A DNA stretch of 11,588 bases from Leucothrix mucor (GCA_015662325.1 DQUJ01000017.1:1-11588); one strand, 5' to 3'. Positions 1 through 8,033 are shown, counted from the stretch's first letter. Notes: generated by a model not told the origin, from the sequence alone. Numbers and translations are program-made.

Positions 1-7
1 CACTTCA

Positions 8-1138
8 TTATTTCTTTATCTCTTTAAAAACATCTGAAAACATCTTTTTTGACATTATCTGCCAAACAGATCTAGGCACTTCTTTAAAGGTGTCTAAAAA
101 ACGCTTATCGCTTAAATCAGAGCCTTCAACCACACGAATTTGGATTAAACGAATGTTTTTCGGAAACTGCTTATAAATATCGGCATACACTTCAGGGTCA
201 TGCTCGCCACTATCGCCAATTAAAATGAATTTATGTTGGGGGTAGCGCTCAATAATCTGTTTAATTTGCTTGGTTTTATATTCTACCGATGATTGTAAAA
301 ACTTAATTAGGCTAGCATCTTTTAAACGAAAATCACGCAATGAAACAGTCCCTTGCGGGTAATGCTTGTCCATAAATGGCTTAAGACTGGGGTAAAGTTG
401 CCACGGCGATGCAGATACATAATGAAAGTAAGCACCCTGCTCCTTTAGCTTTTTATAATAATCAGGAAAGCTTTCTGTCACACGATAGGGTTCTACAAAC
501 GTGTTTTTGATGAGTGCTTTTTTATCCAATACGTTGCTAATTTTTATAGTGTCGTCTATATCTGAAATAACGGAAAAACCCGTTGCTGGAATGAGCTGTA
601 CCTGCCCCTCTAAGTCAAAATTTTCTAGATGAGCTTCTTGCGCAGTTGATGCTTTAGGAAGAAAGGATAGCCACTCGCCTGATCTAATATGAGCTCTTTT
701 TACAGAAGCATTGTCTAGTGATAAATTCGTTTTAGCGTGACCATTCTCTTTTGTTAAGCTGAGATTCCCTAGCTTTCCCGCAAGATTAATTTGCAGTTTT
801 TTATTGGACTCGTTATCGACTAAAAACCATCGCAATCGTTGCTTAAATAACAGTGAATCAGCCTGCTCTTCAGAAACACCCATGCCCTCGATTATTTCGG
901 ACAACGCTTTTTGGGTGATGATACGGCTTAAATCATTATCTTTATGTTCAAAAACCCAATGATGAATCGGTACATTCCATGAACCATCTGCTTGTTGATT
1001 TGCAGAGGTAGGAAAGAAGAAAACACTTTCGTCTTGCTGTAGCGGACGACCACTACAAGCGGATAACTGTAAAAAGCTAATTCCAAGTAAAAGCCCAGAT
1101 AATAGTCGGGCAAATAGCATCATGAATGCTGCTTTCAT
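8..1138 (-). CDS. App1/DUF2183-domain phosphatase, predicted lipoprotein
   Basis: The 376-residue product has a lipoprotein signal: a hydrophobic stretch at about 8-25, then the lipobox LSAC at 25-28 with Cys28 as the predicted lipidated residue. An N-terminal beta-rich region (about 50-185) leads into a HAD-like App1 domain. Motif I is DIDDT at 193-197, the family stretch VSASPWQLYP is at 241-250, and the acidic motif GDSGEHDPE is at 308-316. Yeast App1 with this domain is a magnesium-dependent phosphatidate phosphatase; the substrate of bacterial members is not known to me, so lipid phosphatase activity is an inference. The start codon overlaps the pyrC' stop (ATGA), which implies translational coupling at the end of the pyrimidine operon. 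The TAA stop overlaps an ATG (TAATG) at the window edge, so another gene may follow. Confidence 0.88.
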   Translation of the reverse strand: MKAAFMMLFARLLSGLLLGISFLQLSACSGRPLQQDESVFFFPTSANQQADGSWNVPIHHWVFEHKDNDLSRIITQKALSEIIEGMGVSEEQADSLLFKQRLRWFLVDNESNKKLQINLAGKLGNLSLTKENGHAKTNLSLDNASVKRAHIRSGEWLSFLPKASTAQEAHLENFDLEGQVQLIPATGFSVISDIDDTIKISNVLDKKALIKNTFVEPYRVTESFPDYYKKLKEQGAYFHYVSASPWQLYPSLKPFMDKHYPQGTVSLRDFRLKDASLIKFLQSSVEYKTKQIKQIIERYPQHKFILIGDSGEHDPEVYADIYKQFPKNIRLIQIRVVEGSDLSDKRFLDTFKEVPRSVWQIMSKKMFSDVFKEIKK

Positions 1139-2421
1139 CGACTATAAACCACTTTTCCCTTTACCCATGTTTTAACTGTTTTCCCATTAAAACCCCAGCC
1201 ACCAAAGGGTGTGTTTTTACCTTTGCTAACTAATTTATTAATATCTAGTTGCCAAAAATCTTGTGGGTCAAATAAGCTCAAATCAGCAAATTCTCCCGCG
1301 CTTAATGTGCCGCTTTGTAATCCCGCAATCTGCGATGGATTATGAGTAACAAACGATAAGGCCTGCGCTTCATTTAGCAAACCTTCTTCTACCAAACGCA
1401 TCATCAATGGCAACAGGGTTTCTAAGCCAGAAATCCCAGGGCTGGTTTCTTCAAAAGGGGCTAATTTTGCATCCACTTCGTGCGGTTGATGATCAGAACA
1501 TACTGCATCAATCACGCCGTCGCTTAATGCTTGCCTTAACGCATCTTGATCACGTTGCGTGCGCAACGGGGGCGACACATGGCAGAGTGGATTGTAATCA
1601 CTCGCATCCATTTCGGTTAAGAAAAGCTGGTGTGCGGCGACATCTGCCGTCACGGGCAAGCCGCCTTCTTTTGCTAATGCGATTAGATGAACACCTTCAG
1701 CACTGGAAAGTCGGCAGAAATGAACTGGCACCTGCGTCTGCGCAACCAAGGTCAATATCTGGGAAATTGCCGCTGTTTCTGCCGCAACAGGAATTTCAGG
1801 TAAACCTAAACGGGTTGCTAGCGCTCCTTCGTTCATACCACCCGCGCTCATCAATGAATTTTCGAACGGATGCAAAAATAAAGGCAACTCAAATGTTGCG
1901 GCATATTCCATTGCTTTTCGCAAAGTGGCTAAGTCTTGAATCGGCTCTCGCCCCTGACTCACGCCAACGCAATCAACGTATTTTAAACTTCCCATGTGGC
2001 TGAGTTGTTTGCCTTGTAACTTTTCGGTCAATGCACCAATCACGCTCACGCGCGCAAAGCCTGCTTGTTTTGCTTTATTGCGAATTAATTTAACCGTTGC
2101 GCTGCTATCAATCGGCGAGTCTGCCTCTGGCATTGTGCAAACGCGTGTAATACCCGCGCTGACTGCCGCATAGGTTTCATTCATAATACGTGTTTTGTTT
2201 TCTTGCCCAGGCTCACGCAAATAAACACTAAGATCAATTAAGCCCGGCAACACCCATAAATCGGTCGCATCAATTTCTTTATCTGCTTTAAAATCAGCTG
2301 GAATATAATTTCCCACCGCTAAAATTTTGCGCTTACCCAGTGCAATATCACACACTGTGTCTATATTGTTTGCAGGGTCGATTACTCTGCCATTTTTGAT
2401 CAGGGTTGTTTTATTTTTCAT
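1135..2421 (-). CDS. pyrC': Dihydroorotase-like non-catalytic partner of aspartate carbamoyltransferase (PyrC'/PyrX)
   Basis: The 428-residue product has the amidohydrolase fold of class I dihydroorotases: GLID..LREPG at 60-72, NEG at 197-199, SDHQPH at 309-314 and GISGLET at 329-335. The zinc site is broken. The HxH pair that should precede LREPG is Ser65 and Tyr67, the His of the usual HxCHxS-type motif is Arg237, and the usual bridging acidic residue after strand 4 is not visible in [10 protein letters not shown] (151-160). His184 and Asp310 remain. This is the pattern of the inactive PyrC' of Pseudomonas, which is needed to assemble class A ATCase and has no dihydroorotase activity. A separate active PyrC should exist elsewhere in the genome. 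The gene overlaps the pyrB stop and the downstream App1 start by 4 bases each. Confidence 0.93.
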   Translation of the reverse strand: MKNKTTLIKNGRVIDPANNIDTVCDIALGKRKILAVGNYIPADFKADKEIDATDLWVLPGLIDLSVYLREPGQENKTRIMNETYAAVSAGITRVCTMPEADSPIDSSATVKLIRNKAKQAGFARVSVIGALTEKLQGKQLSHMGSLKYVDCVGVSQGREPIQDLATLRKAMEYAATFELPLFLHPFENSLMSAGGMNEGALATRLGLPEIPVAAETAAISQILTLVAQTQVPVHFCRLSSAEGVHLIALAKEGGLPVTADVAAHQLFLTEMDASDYNPLCHVSPPLRTQRDQDALRQALSDGVIDAVCSDHQPHEVDAKLAPFEETSPGISGLETLLPLMMRLVEEGLLNEAQALSFVTHNPSQIAGLQSGTLSAGEFADLSLFDPQDFWQLDINKLVSKGKNTPFGGWGFNGKTVKTWVKGKVVYSR

Positions 2422-3431
2422 GTTGCAACCACTCCTGCGCCCATCACCATCGACATAATGGCCATACGCACAGCAATACCATTGGTGACTTGTTGCATAA
2501 TCACCGATTGTGGCCCATCGGCAACGGCAGAATCTATTTCTACACCACGATTGGCAGGGCCGGGGTGCATCACAATAGCATCAGGTTTAGCTAAATTTAA
2601 GCGCTCTTCAGTTAAGCCGTAACGTGCATAATATTCTCTCACCGAAGGCAACAGCGCACTGTTCATGCGCTCATGCTGTAAACGCAACATAATTACAACA
2701 TCGACACCTTTTAAGCCTTTTTCTATATCGGTATAAACGCTAACACCCATATCTTCGATACCCTGTGGCATCAATGTTTTAGGTGCAATTAGGCGAATCT
2801 CACCCGTACACAATGTGGTCAACGCGTGAATTTGCGAACGCGCCACACGCGAATGCTTAATATCGCCGACGATCGCAACTTTTAGCGGCGTAAAATCACC
2901 TTTATGCTGACGAATCGTCAACATATCCAGCATGGCCTGTGTTGGATGTGCGTGCCTGCCATCACCTGCGTTTAGCACGCTGATATGTGGCGCACAATAT
3001 CGTGCAATAAAGTGTGCCGCGCCACTGCTTGAGTGGCGTACCACGAACATATCGCAGTTCATTGCCTCTAAATTACGGATCGTATCCAGCAAACTTTCGC
3101 CTTTCGTAGCGGCAGAGTTTCGAATGTCGAGGTTGATAAGGTCAGCCGATAAACGTTTAGCCGCAAGCTCAAAGGTAGTACGCGTTCGGGTAGAATTTTC
3201 AAAAAACAAATTCATCACGGTTTTACCGCGAAGCAGTGGCAGCTTGTTTTGTGTAATGTTAGGAAGATTTAGGATTTGATCGGCGCGATCAAGAATTTCT
3301 GTCAATAACAAAGGTGGCAAACCTTCAATGGTTAGAAAATGCCGAAGCTTACCCTCGTCTGTTAATTGTATAGATGATGGTAAAGGACCGGGAGTAAGCT
3401 CCCTTGTTGATTGTGAATTTTTATTGCTCAC
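2418..3431 (-). CDS. pyrB: Aspartate carbamoyltransferase catalytic subunit
   Basis: The protein condenses carbamoyl phosphate with L-aspartate to carbamoyl aspartate, the second step of pyrimidine synthesis. In its 337 residues, [13 protein letters not shown] at 76-88 is the carbamoyl phosphate site, KGES at 110-113 carries the catalytic-loop lysine, [11 protein letters not shown] at 156-166 follows, and HPGPANRG at 289-296 closes the active site. About 30 residues precede the conserved LRHFL segment. Such an extension is typical of class A enzymes paired with PyrC', where it takes part in nucleotide control in Pseudomonas. The start is GTG, placed directly after the pyrR TAA with no spacer. 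No other in-frame Met occurs until residue 73, so the GTG is well supported and translation probably depends on re-initiation after pyrR. The stop overlaps the pyrC' ATG (ATGA). Confidence 0.96.
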   Translation of the reverse strand: MSNKNSQSTRELTPGPLPSSIQLTDEGKLRHFLTIEGLPPLLLTEILDRADQILNLPNITQNKLPLLRGKTVMNLFFENSTRTRTTFELAAKRLSADLINLDIRNSAATKGESLLDTIRNLEAMNCDMFVVRHSSSGAAHFIARYCAPHISVLNAGDGRHAHPTQAMLDMLTIRQHKGDFTPLKVAIVGDIKHSRVARSQIHALTTLCTGEIRLIAPKTLMPQGIEDMGVSVYTDIEKGLKGVDVVIMLRLQHERMNSALLPSVREYYARYGLTEERLNLAKPDAIVMHPGPANRGVEIDSAVADGPQSVIMQQVTNGIAVRMAIMSMVMGAGVVAT

Positions 3432-3950
3432 TTATTTTTCATCACGATGAATTATATCTAACGTTAGTTTTCCGTCTTGTTCTTCGATACGACAATACTT
3501 GTCTGCATCTAACTTCTCCCGAGTGCCAACAATCTGTGCTTCTATTGGCAATTCGCGAGCGCCTGTTCTATCCATTAAAACCGCCAGCGTGATGCTTGCT
3601 GGGCGACCGTAATCGAATAATTCATTCATTGCGGCGCGAATCGTGCGCCCAGTATACAACACATCATCGACTAAAATAATATGTTTGTTTTCCAAGTCAA
3701 ACGGAAGTTGAGAGGGTTTTGTTTGCGGGTGTAAACCGATACGACTAAAATCATCGCGATAAAAACTGCTGTTTAATGCGCCTAGAGGCTCTTCTATTTT
3801 GAGCATTTCATGCAAGCGTTTGGCCACCAAAAAACCCGCCGAATGAATCCCGACCATTACGGGTTCTTTAATTTCCGATTGCTTCATAAACGTCTGCAAA
3901 TCCTTGCTTACGTTATCTAACAACTTGTCGATATTAAACTTATTCTTCAT
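3432..3950 (-). CDS. pyrR: PyrR, pyrimidine operon regulator / uracil phosphoribosyltransferase
   Basis: The 172-residue product is a type I phosphoribosyltransferase. The PRPP-binding loop IILVDDVLYTGRT is at 91-103, and the family segment DRTGARELPIEA is at 127-138. The length fits the PyrR family (about 170-180). PyrR converts uracil and PRPP to UMP; in Gram-positives it also controls pyr mRNA attenuation, and in Pseudomonas it affects pyr gene expression. It lies 37 bases after ruvX and directly abuts pyrB. That 37-base gap is AT-rich and holds no hairpin I can identify as a PyrR-type attenuator, so how regulation works here is unclear. A weak Shine-Dalgarno (AAGAA) precedes the ATG. Confidence 0.93.
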   Translation of the reverse strand: MKNKFNIDKLLDNVSKDLQTFMKQSEIKEPVMVGIHSAGFLVAKRLHEMLKIEEPLGALNSSFYRDDFSRIGLHPQTKPSQLPFDLENKHIILVDDVLYTGRTIRAAMNELFDYGRPASITLAVLMDRTGARELPIEAQIVGTREKLDADKYCRIEEQDGKLTLDIIHRDEK

Positions 3951-3987
3951 GAATTTCTTATCACATTAACTATTTTATTTTTAGTTA

Positions 3988-4422
3988 TCATAGTGTTGCA
4001 TAGCCCTTCCTAGCCATCCAGTTTTCTAAAATAATCGCTGCTGCCAGCTTATCCACTTCTTCTTTTTGCACTTTCTTTTTACGCCCCGATTGACGTAACT
4101 GCTTTAATCGTTGCGCCGCTTCGATAGACGTAAATTGCTCATTCTCTTGATCAACAGGTAAATTGTAGCGCCCATTTAATTGATTACAAAAGCGCGTGAT
4201 ACGTTTTGTTAGTGGGCTTTCGCTGCCATCAAGTTCAGTTGGCATTCCTACCACTAACTGTTCAGGTCGCCATTCATTCACTAGTCGGCTGATTCCTTCC
4301 CAGTCGGGCTTTTCATCGGTGCTAAATAACACCGTTTCTGGCGAGGCACTGCCCGTAAGCGTATTGCCCACTGCTACGCCCGTGCGTTTTAATCCAAAAT
4401 CAAATGCGATGACAGTAGACAT
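3988..4422 (-). CDS. ruvX: Holliday junction resolvase-like / pre-16S rRNA nuclease YqgF (RuvX)
   Basis: The RNase H-like fold is shown by the N-terminal strand IAFDFGLKRTGVAVG with the metal-binding Asp, by VVGMPTELDGS in the middle, by DQENEQFTSIEA with its acidic residue, and by the C-terminal EEVDKLAAAIILENW helix with the last acidic residue. YqgF-family proteins are proposed to process the 5' end of 16S rRNA or to resolve DNA junctions. I start the gene at ATG 4422 (MSTVIAFDF, 144 residues), the usual family N terminus. A longer frame opens at a TTG at 4458, but its extra 12 residues are encoded by a G-rich palindromic repeat and do not look like family sequence. The gene follows yqgE and precedes pyrR, as in Pseudomonas. 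Confidence 0.92.
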   Translation of the reverse strand: MSTVIAFDFGLKRTGVAVGNTLTGSASPETVLFSTDEKPDWEGISRLVNEWRPEQLVVGMPTELDGSESPLTKRITRFCNQLNGRYNLPVDQENEQFTSIEAAQRLKQLRQSGRKKKVQKEEVDKLAAAIILENWMARKGYATL

Positions 4423-4446
4423 TTTAAGCTTTGCGCCTGAATAGTT

Positions 4447-4466
4447 CCCCCTCCCCAACCCTCCCC
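4447..4466 (-). promoter_or_regulatory. G-quadruplex-capable run in the ruvX 5' leader
   Basis: On the minus strand there are four G tracts of 4, 3, 4 and 5 bases separated by loops of 1, 2 and 1 bases (A, TT, A). This fits the tight-loop G3+ quadruplex pattern. It lies about 25 bases upstream of the ruvX ATG, inside the presumed yqgE-ruvX mRNA. Its first two tracts are also the 3' arm of the hairpin at 4459-4481, so the two structures exclude each other. Function is inferred only. Confidence 0.5.
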
Positions 4467-4481
4467 TTGCTAAGAGGAGGG
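4459..4481 (-). repeat. Palindromic intergenic repeat in the ruvX leader
   Basis: The 10-base arms 4459-4468 and 4472-4481 flank a 3-base loop. Read as minus-strand RNA the stem is fully paired with one G-U wobble; on the plus strand that position is a C-A mismatch. No U-run follows, so it is not a standard terminator. From memory, short CCCTCC...GGAGGG palindromes like this recur between genes in many proteobacterial genomes, so this is probably one copy of a dispersed repeat. Copy number in this genome cannot be seen here. Confidence 0.7.
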
Positions 4482-4499
4482 AGTAAACACCATTTACAG

Positions 4500-5126
4500 T
4501 TAAGCATGACCTGCCGTATGGCTAATTAAATTCACATCAAAACCCAAGGTATCAATTGCACTATTCCAGCGTTTCTCGTAAGGCGTATCAAACAAAATTT
4601 TGTTAGTGCTGGCACAATTCAACCACGCATTATCTAACACTTCTTGTTCTATTTGCCCTGCCGTCCAACTGGCACAGCCCAGTACTAATAAATAGTTATC
4701 AGGCCCCTCGCCTTTAGCAATATCAAATAAAATATCGCGCGATGCGGTCACGGCTAAGTCACCATTTATTGTTAAGGTGTTCTCCCATGTTTTTTTGGAA
4801 TCATCGGCGTTTAAAACCGTATCATGAATCACAAAACCTTGGTCTGGTTGCACAGGCCCGCCTTTTAATGCGATTTCACCTTTCATATTAGCACTTTGCG
4901 TTTCTATATGAAGCTGGTCAAATAACTCATCAAGTGTAATTTGGATAGGGCGATTGATGGTTAAACCGAAACAGCCCTCTTCATTATGTTGGCAGATTAA
5001 GGTAACGGTTTTCTTAAATGTGGGGTCGCCCATTGCTGGCATAGCAATCAATAATTGGCTTTGAAGATAACTAGTCGCGTCTTCTTTTGATTCGTTCTTA
5101 GGTTCTTGTTGCTCAGTGCTTTTCAT
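4500..5126 (-). CDS. yqgE: YqgE/AlgH family protein (UPF0301)
   Basis: The 208-residue product has the family signature near its N terminus: LQSQLLIAMPAMGDPTF, then TVTLICQHNEEGCFGLTINRP. Later it has a GGPV(Q)PDQGFVIHD segment and a C-terminal LVLGCASWTAGQIEQEV stretch typical of the family. The biochemical function is unknown; in Pseudomonas the name AlgH came from an effect on alginate production. About 18 polar residues precede the conserved core, slightly more than usual, but no nearer Met is available, and a GAG Shine-Dalgarno lies at a suitable distance. The gene sits between tonB and ruvX, the conserved neighbourhood. It is separated from ruvX by 77 bases, largely occupied by the G-rich repeat. 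Confidence 0.93.
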   Translation of the reverse strand: MKSTEQQEPKNESKEDATSYLQSQLLIAMPAMGDPTFKKTVTLICQHNEEGCFGLTINRPIQITLDELFDQLHIETQSANMKGEIALKGGPVQPDQGFVIHDTVLNADDSKKTWENTLTINGDLAVTASRDILFDIAKGEGPDNYLLVLGCASWTAGQIEQEVLDNAWLNCASTNKILFDTPYEKRWNSAIDTLGFDVNLISHTAGHA

Positions 5127-5154
5127 TGATTTCTCATTGAGATTATTAAAACCA

Positions 5155-6042
5155 TCATTTTGAGTAGAAAACGCCCTGCCCCCCTTTCTTTTGAAAAACC
5201 ATCGTCCGTGTAATATTTAAACGATCATATTTCTCACGAATGTCTTTAGGCAATGGCTCATAAGGGGCAGCCAATTTAATAATTCTTAATGCAGCTTTAT
5301 CTAATATTTTAGAACCCGATGAAACTGATACCTGCATTTCAGTCACGCGTCCACCACGGTCTAATGTTGCATTAACAATCAGTGTTCCACTTAAATTTAA
5401 TTGTATCGCTTGTTGAGGAAAATTGATATTACCAATTCTTTCCAGCTTTTTAGACCAATTATGGATATATTCGGCTTCTACTGCGCTCTTCGCACTTAAA
5501 GAATCAAGGAAGTGAATCCGTGGGCGTTTCGCATAACGCTCTTCTTGTTGGCTCATTTCTGCCATCAGTTGCGCAATCACATCGGTTTGTTCAGACACAT
5601 CTTTATCGAACTGTTTAGGATCTATCACCTCTTCTTTTTCAGGTAGTTTTTCTACGCGTTTATTGGTTTTTCCTTTTGTAGTTAATACTTGTGGTTTTAA
5701 CTTTGGCACAATATCGGGCGTGCTTTTTTCTGATTTAATCAGCTCATCGCCGTTTTCATTATTAGGATTTTTTGATGCAAACGGACTGGTTAAACGTGAT
5801 TTTTCTTTTTTAGAACCCGCACCTTGTTGATTCGCATTGGCTATAAAATCCGCTTCTTTAATAAGTTTATCTGTCTGCGTGTTGACGACTGTAATATCTA
5901 ACTGAGGCGCATGACGCACTGCATTGGCATCGGGCCAACCAAAACCTACGCCAAAACCTACAAACGCATGTATTGCCAAAGAAACAGGAACCGTTAAGGC
6001 GAATGGTGTTTCTTTCAGTAAAGATGCATGGATTAAAGACAT
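5155..6042 (-). CDS. tonB: TonB-family energy transducer (TonB3-like)
   Basis: The 295-residue product has a single N-terminal membrane segment at about 13-35 after a short cytoplasmic tail. A charged, Lys/Glu/Pro-containing periplasmic linker runs from about 45 to 165. The C-terminal TonB domain (about 190-285) includes YIHNWSKKLERIGNINFP at 192-209, GTLIVNATLDRGGRV at 219-233 and a final RTMVFQ strand. The protein should couple ExbBD proton-motive force to an outer-membrane receptor, but no exbBD or receptor gene is in the window. In P. aeruginosa the TonB gene at this position, beside algH, is tonB3, linked to twitching motility; orthology is suggested by position and by the RIGNINFP-type motif. 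It is followed 28 bases later by yqgE. Confidence 0.88.
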   Translation of the reverse strand: MSLIHASLLKETPFALTVPVSLAIHAFVGFGVGFGWPDANAVRHAPQLDITVVNTQTDKLIKEADFIANANQQGAGSKKEKSRLTSPFASKNPNNENGDELIKSEKSTPDIVPKLKPQVLTTKGKTNKRVEKLPEKEEVIDPKQFDKDVSEQTDVIAQLMAEMSQQEERYAKRPRIHFLDSLSAKSAVEAEYIHNWSKKLERIGNINFPQQAIQLNLSGTLIVNATLDRGGRVTEMQVSVSSGSKILDKAALRIIKLAAPYEPLPKDIREKYDRLNITRTMVFQKKGGQGVFYSK

Positions 6043-6067
6043 ATAGATAAAACTATTTATTATTATT

Positions 6068-6095
6068 TAGATAGTCTTAATAGTAACACTGCCAA
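6068..6095 (-). promoter_or_regulatory. Candidate sigma-70 promoter for the tonB-yqgE-ruvX-pyr operon
   Basis: Read on the minus strand, TTGGCA (6090-6095) matches the -35 consensus at 5 of 6 positions. After a 16-base spacer, TATCTA (6068-6073) matches the -10 consensus at 4 of 6. It lies in the 80-base gap between yheS and tonB and would give a leader of roughly 18 bases. The gap is otherwise AT-rich with no gene. This is a consensus match only, in AT-rich DNA where chance matches are common. Confidence 0.35.
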
Positions 6096-6122
6096 GCTTA
6101 AAGCTGGATGAATAACATTACT

Positions 6123-8033
6123 CTAAACCAACCCTTTAGATGCCTCCTCATAGGCTTCACCCGCTTCCATCCAATCCATCTCAACTGTCTCTAAGGATTT
6201 ATCAATCACGCTTTTATCAATAAGCAGTTTCTTAAGTTTCTCTTTATTTTCATCAAGATAAATATCAGCATCTGCCAGCTCGCCTTCTAACTCATCTTTC
6301 TTTTGCGTTAATTCATCCAGTTGTTTTTCTAGTTTTTTCAATTTATTACTTAAGGGTTGTAATTGTTTTCGTCTTTCTGCATCTAATTGGCGTTGTTCTT
6401 TACGGCTTAATGTTTGACTTTCTGGTGCTTGAGGCGCATCACCCATTTCTGTGCTTTTAATAAAGTCAGCAATATATTTAGCATAATCATCTAAATCACC
6501 ATCGAATGCTTCTGCTTTCGTATCATGCACAATCACTAACTCATCGGTGACTGTTTTTAATAAATGCCGGTCATGCGATACAATCACCATTGCGCCAGTA
6601 AAACCTTGCAGTGCCACACTTAAGGCATGACGCATTTGTAAATCTAAATGATTGGTTGGCTCATCCAACAATAATAAGTTTGGCTTTTTATACACCAAGA
6701 ACGCCAATACTAAACGGGCTTTTTCCCCCCCCGAAAAGGGCTTAACAGGCTCGTCTACGCGTGCACCTTGAAAACCAAAGCCCCCTAAATAATTACGCAA
6801 ATCTTGCTCTCTGGCGAGGTTGTCGCTATTGGTATCTTTATCAACGGCTCTTAACTGTTCTAACGCCGATTGATCAAGATTGAGCTGTTCTAATTGATGC
6901 TGTGCAAAATAACCAATTTTAATATCTTGCGCCTGCCATGATTCGCCCGATAGAGATGCTAGCTCACCCGCTAAAAACTTAATAAATGTGGATTTACCCG
7001 CGCCGTTAGGGCCAATTAAACCAATACGTTGCCCTGGCATGAGCTGCATTTTCAAGTCTTTAACAATCACCGTATCGCCATAACCGATTGATGCATCGAC
7101 CACATTTAATAAACGTTCGGGTAATTTAACGGGATCAAAAAAGCTAAAATTAAACGGCGAATCAACCTGCGCGGCAGAAATTTCTTCCATCCGATCCAGT
7201 GCTTTTAAACGGCTTTGCGCTTGCTTGGCTTTAGTTGCTTGGGCGCGAAAACGATCCACGTATTTTTGCATGTGGGCACGTTCACGTTGCTGTTTTTCAT
7301 ACGCACTTTGTTGTTGCGCTAAACGCTCTGCACGTATTTTTTCGAATGCGGAATAATTTCCGCTATACAACAACAGCTTTGAATTTTCTATGTGGGCGAT
7401 ATGTTTAACCACCGCATCTAAAAACTCTCGATCATGTGAAATTAAAACCAACGTTCCTGCGTATTGAATCAACCAATCCTGCAACCAAATTACCGCATCT
7501 AAATCCAGATGATTGGTTGGCTCATCCAGCAACAATAAATCAGATCGACACATTAGTGCCTGCGCCAAATTCAAGCGCATCCGCCATCCGCCCGAAAAAC
7601 TATTCACTGCATTGTTAATTTGCTCGGCAGAAAATCCCAGACCATGAAGCAACGTTGCCGCCCTGCTCTCGGTGGTATAACCATCAATCGCTTCCAACTG
7701 CCCATGCAATTCGCCTAGGTGAGCACCCTCGGCAGTCTCTAATTGTTTATGTAATTCGATATATTCAGTATCACCCTGCAACACATATTCAAGCGCCGTC
7801 ATATCTGAAGACGGCGTTTCCTGCGCAACATGAGCAACCACCCAGTTTGGAGGAATACTAACCTCACCTTCATCCTGCCCAAGTTCGCCACGCAACATTG
7901 CAAACAAGCTGGATTTGCCCGTGCCGTTCGCGCCCGTCAAGCCGACTTTATAAGCAGGGTGAATACTGATTGAAACATCAGATAAGAGTTTTTGAGAGCC
8001 ACGGCGTAGCGTGACATCGGAGAGAACAATCAT
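6123..8033 (-). CDS. yheS: ABC-F family ATPase, YheS-type
   Basis: The 636-residue soluble protein has two ABC domains and no membrane segments. Domain 1 has Walker A GANGTGKSS at 34-42, signature SFSGGWR at 145-151 and Walker B LLLLDEPTNHLDL at 166-178, with the catalytic Glu at 171. The inter-domain linker (about 230-285) is charged and helical, with the family sequence DRFRAQATKAKQAQSRLKALDRME. Domain 2 has Walker A GPNGAGKS at 341-348, signature FSGGEKAR at 433-440 and Walker B at 453-465 (Glu458). A charged coiled-coil tail follows (about 540-620). The N-terminal sequence and the length closely fit E. coli YheS (637 residues as I recall). ABC-F proteins bind the ribosomal E site and relieve stalled translation; the exact role of YheS is less settled. 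It follows orn by 39 bases. Confidence 0.94.
   Translation of the reverse strand: MIVLSDVTLRRGSQKLLSDVSISIHPAYKVGLTGANGTGKSSLFAMLRGELGQDEGEVSIPPNWVVAHVAQETPSSDMTALEYVLQGDTEYIELHKQLETAEGAHLGELHGQLEAIDGYTTESRAATLLHGLGFSAEQINNAVNSFSGGWRMRLNLAQALMCRSDLLLLDEPTNHLDLDAVIWLQDWLIQYAGTLVLISHDREFLDAVVKHIAHIENSKLLLYSGNYSAFEKIRAERLAQQQSAYEKQQRERAHMQKYVDRFRAQATKAKQAQSRLKALDRMEEISAAQVDSPFNFSFFDPVKLPERLLNVVDASIGYGDTVIVKDLKMQLMPGQRIGLIGPNGAGKSTFIKFLAGELASLSGESWQAQDIKIGYFAQHQLEQLNLDQSALEQLRAVDKDTNSDNLAREQDLRNYLGGFGFQGARVDEPVKPFSGGEKARLVLAFLVYKKPNLLLLDEPTNHLDLQMRHALSVALQGFTGAMVIVSHDRHLLKTVTDELVIVHDTKAEAFDGDLDDYAKYIADFIKSTEMGDAPQAPESQTLSRKEQRQLDAERRKQLQPLSNKLKKLEKQLDELTQKKDELEGELADADIYLDENKEKLKKLLIDKSVIDKSLETVEMDWMEAGEAYEEASKGLV

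Noticed and set aside
1407..2003. 198-codon plus-strand open frame opposite pyrC'
   Set aside because: It lies wholly inside the well-supported pyrC' gene on the other strand and its residue pattern has no recognisable domain; it is an antisense shadow.
2932..3279. 115-codon plus-strand frame opposite pyrB
   Set aside because: It is the complement of the conserved PyrB coding sequence and has no family features of its own.
3951..3987. PyrR-type RNA attenuator before pyrR
   Set aside because: The gap is only 37 AT-rich bases with no stable stem or terminator pair visible.
4459..4481. Hairpin as an intrinsic terminator between yqgE and ruvX
   Set aside because: No U-run follows the stem on the transcribed strand; G-rich sequence follows instead, and the genes downstream appear to share the operon.
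6085..6112. AAGCTTAAAGCT inverted repeat between yheS and tonB as a terminator
   Set aside because: The stem is only about 5 bp and lacks GC content and a U-run.
6648..7528. A 20-base direct repeat at 6648-6667 and 7509-7528
   Set aside because: Both copies encode the Walker B region of the two ABC domains of YheS (DEPTNHLDL), so protein conservation explains it.
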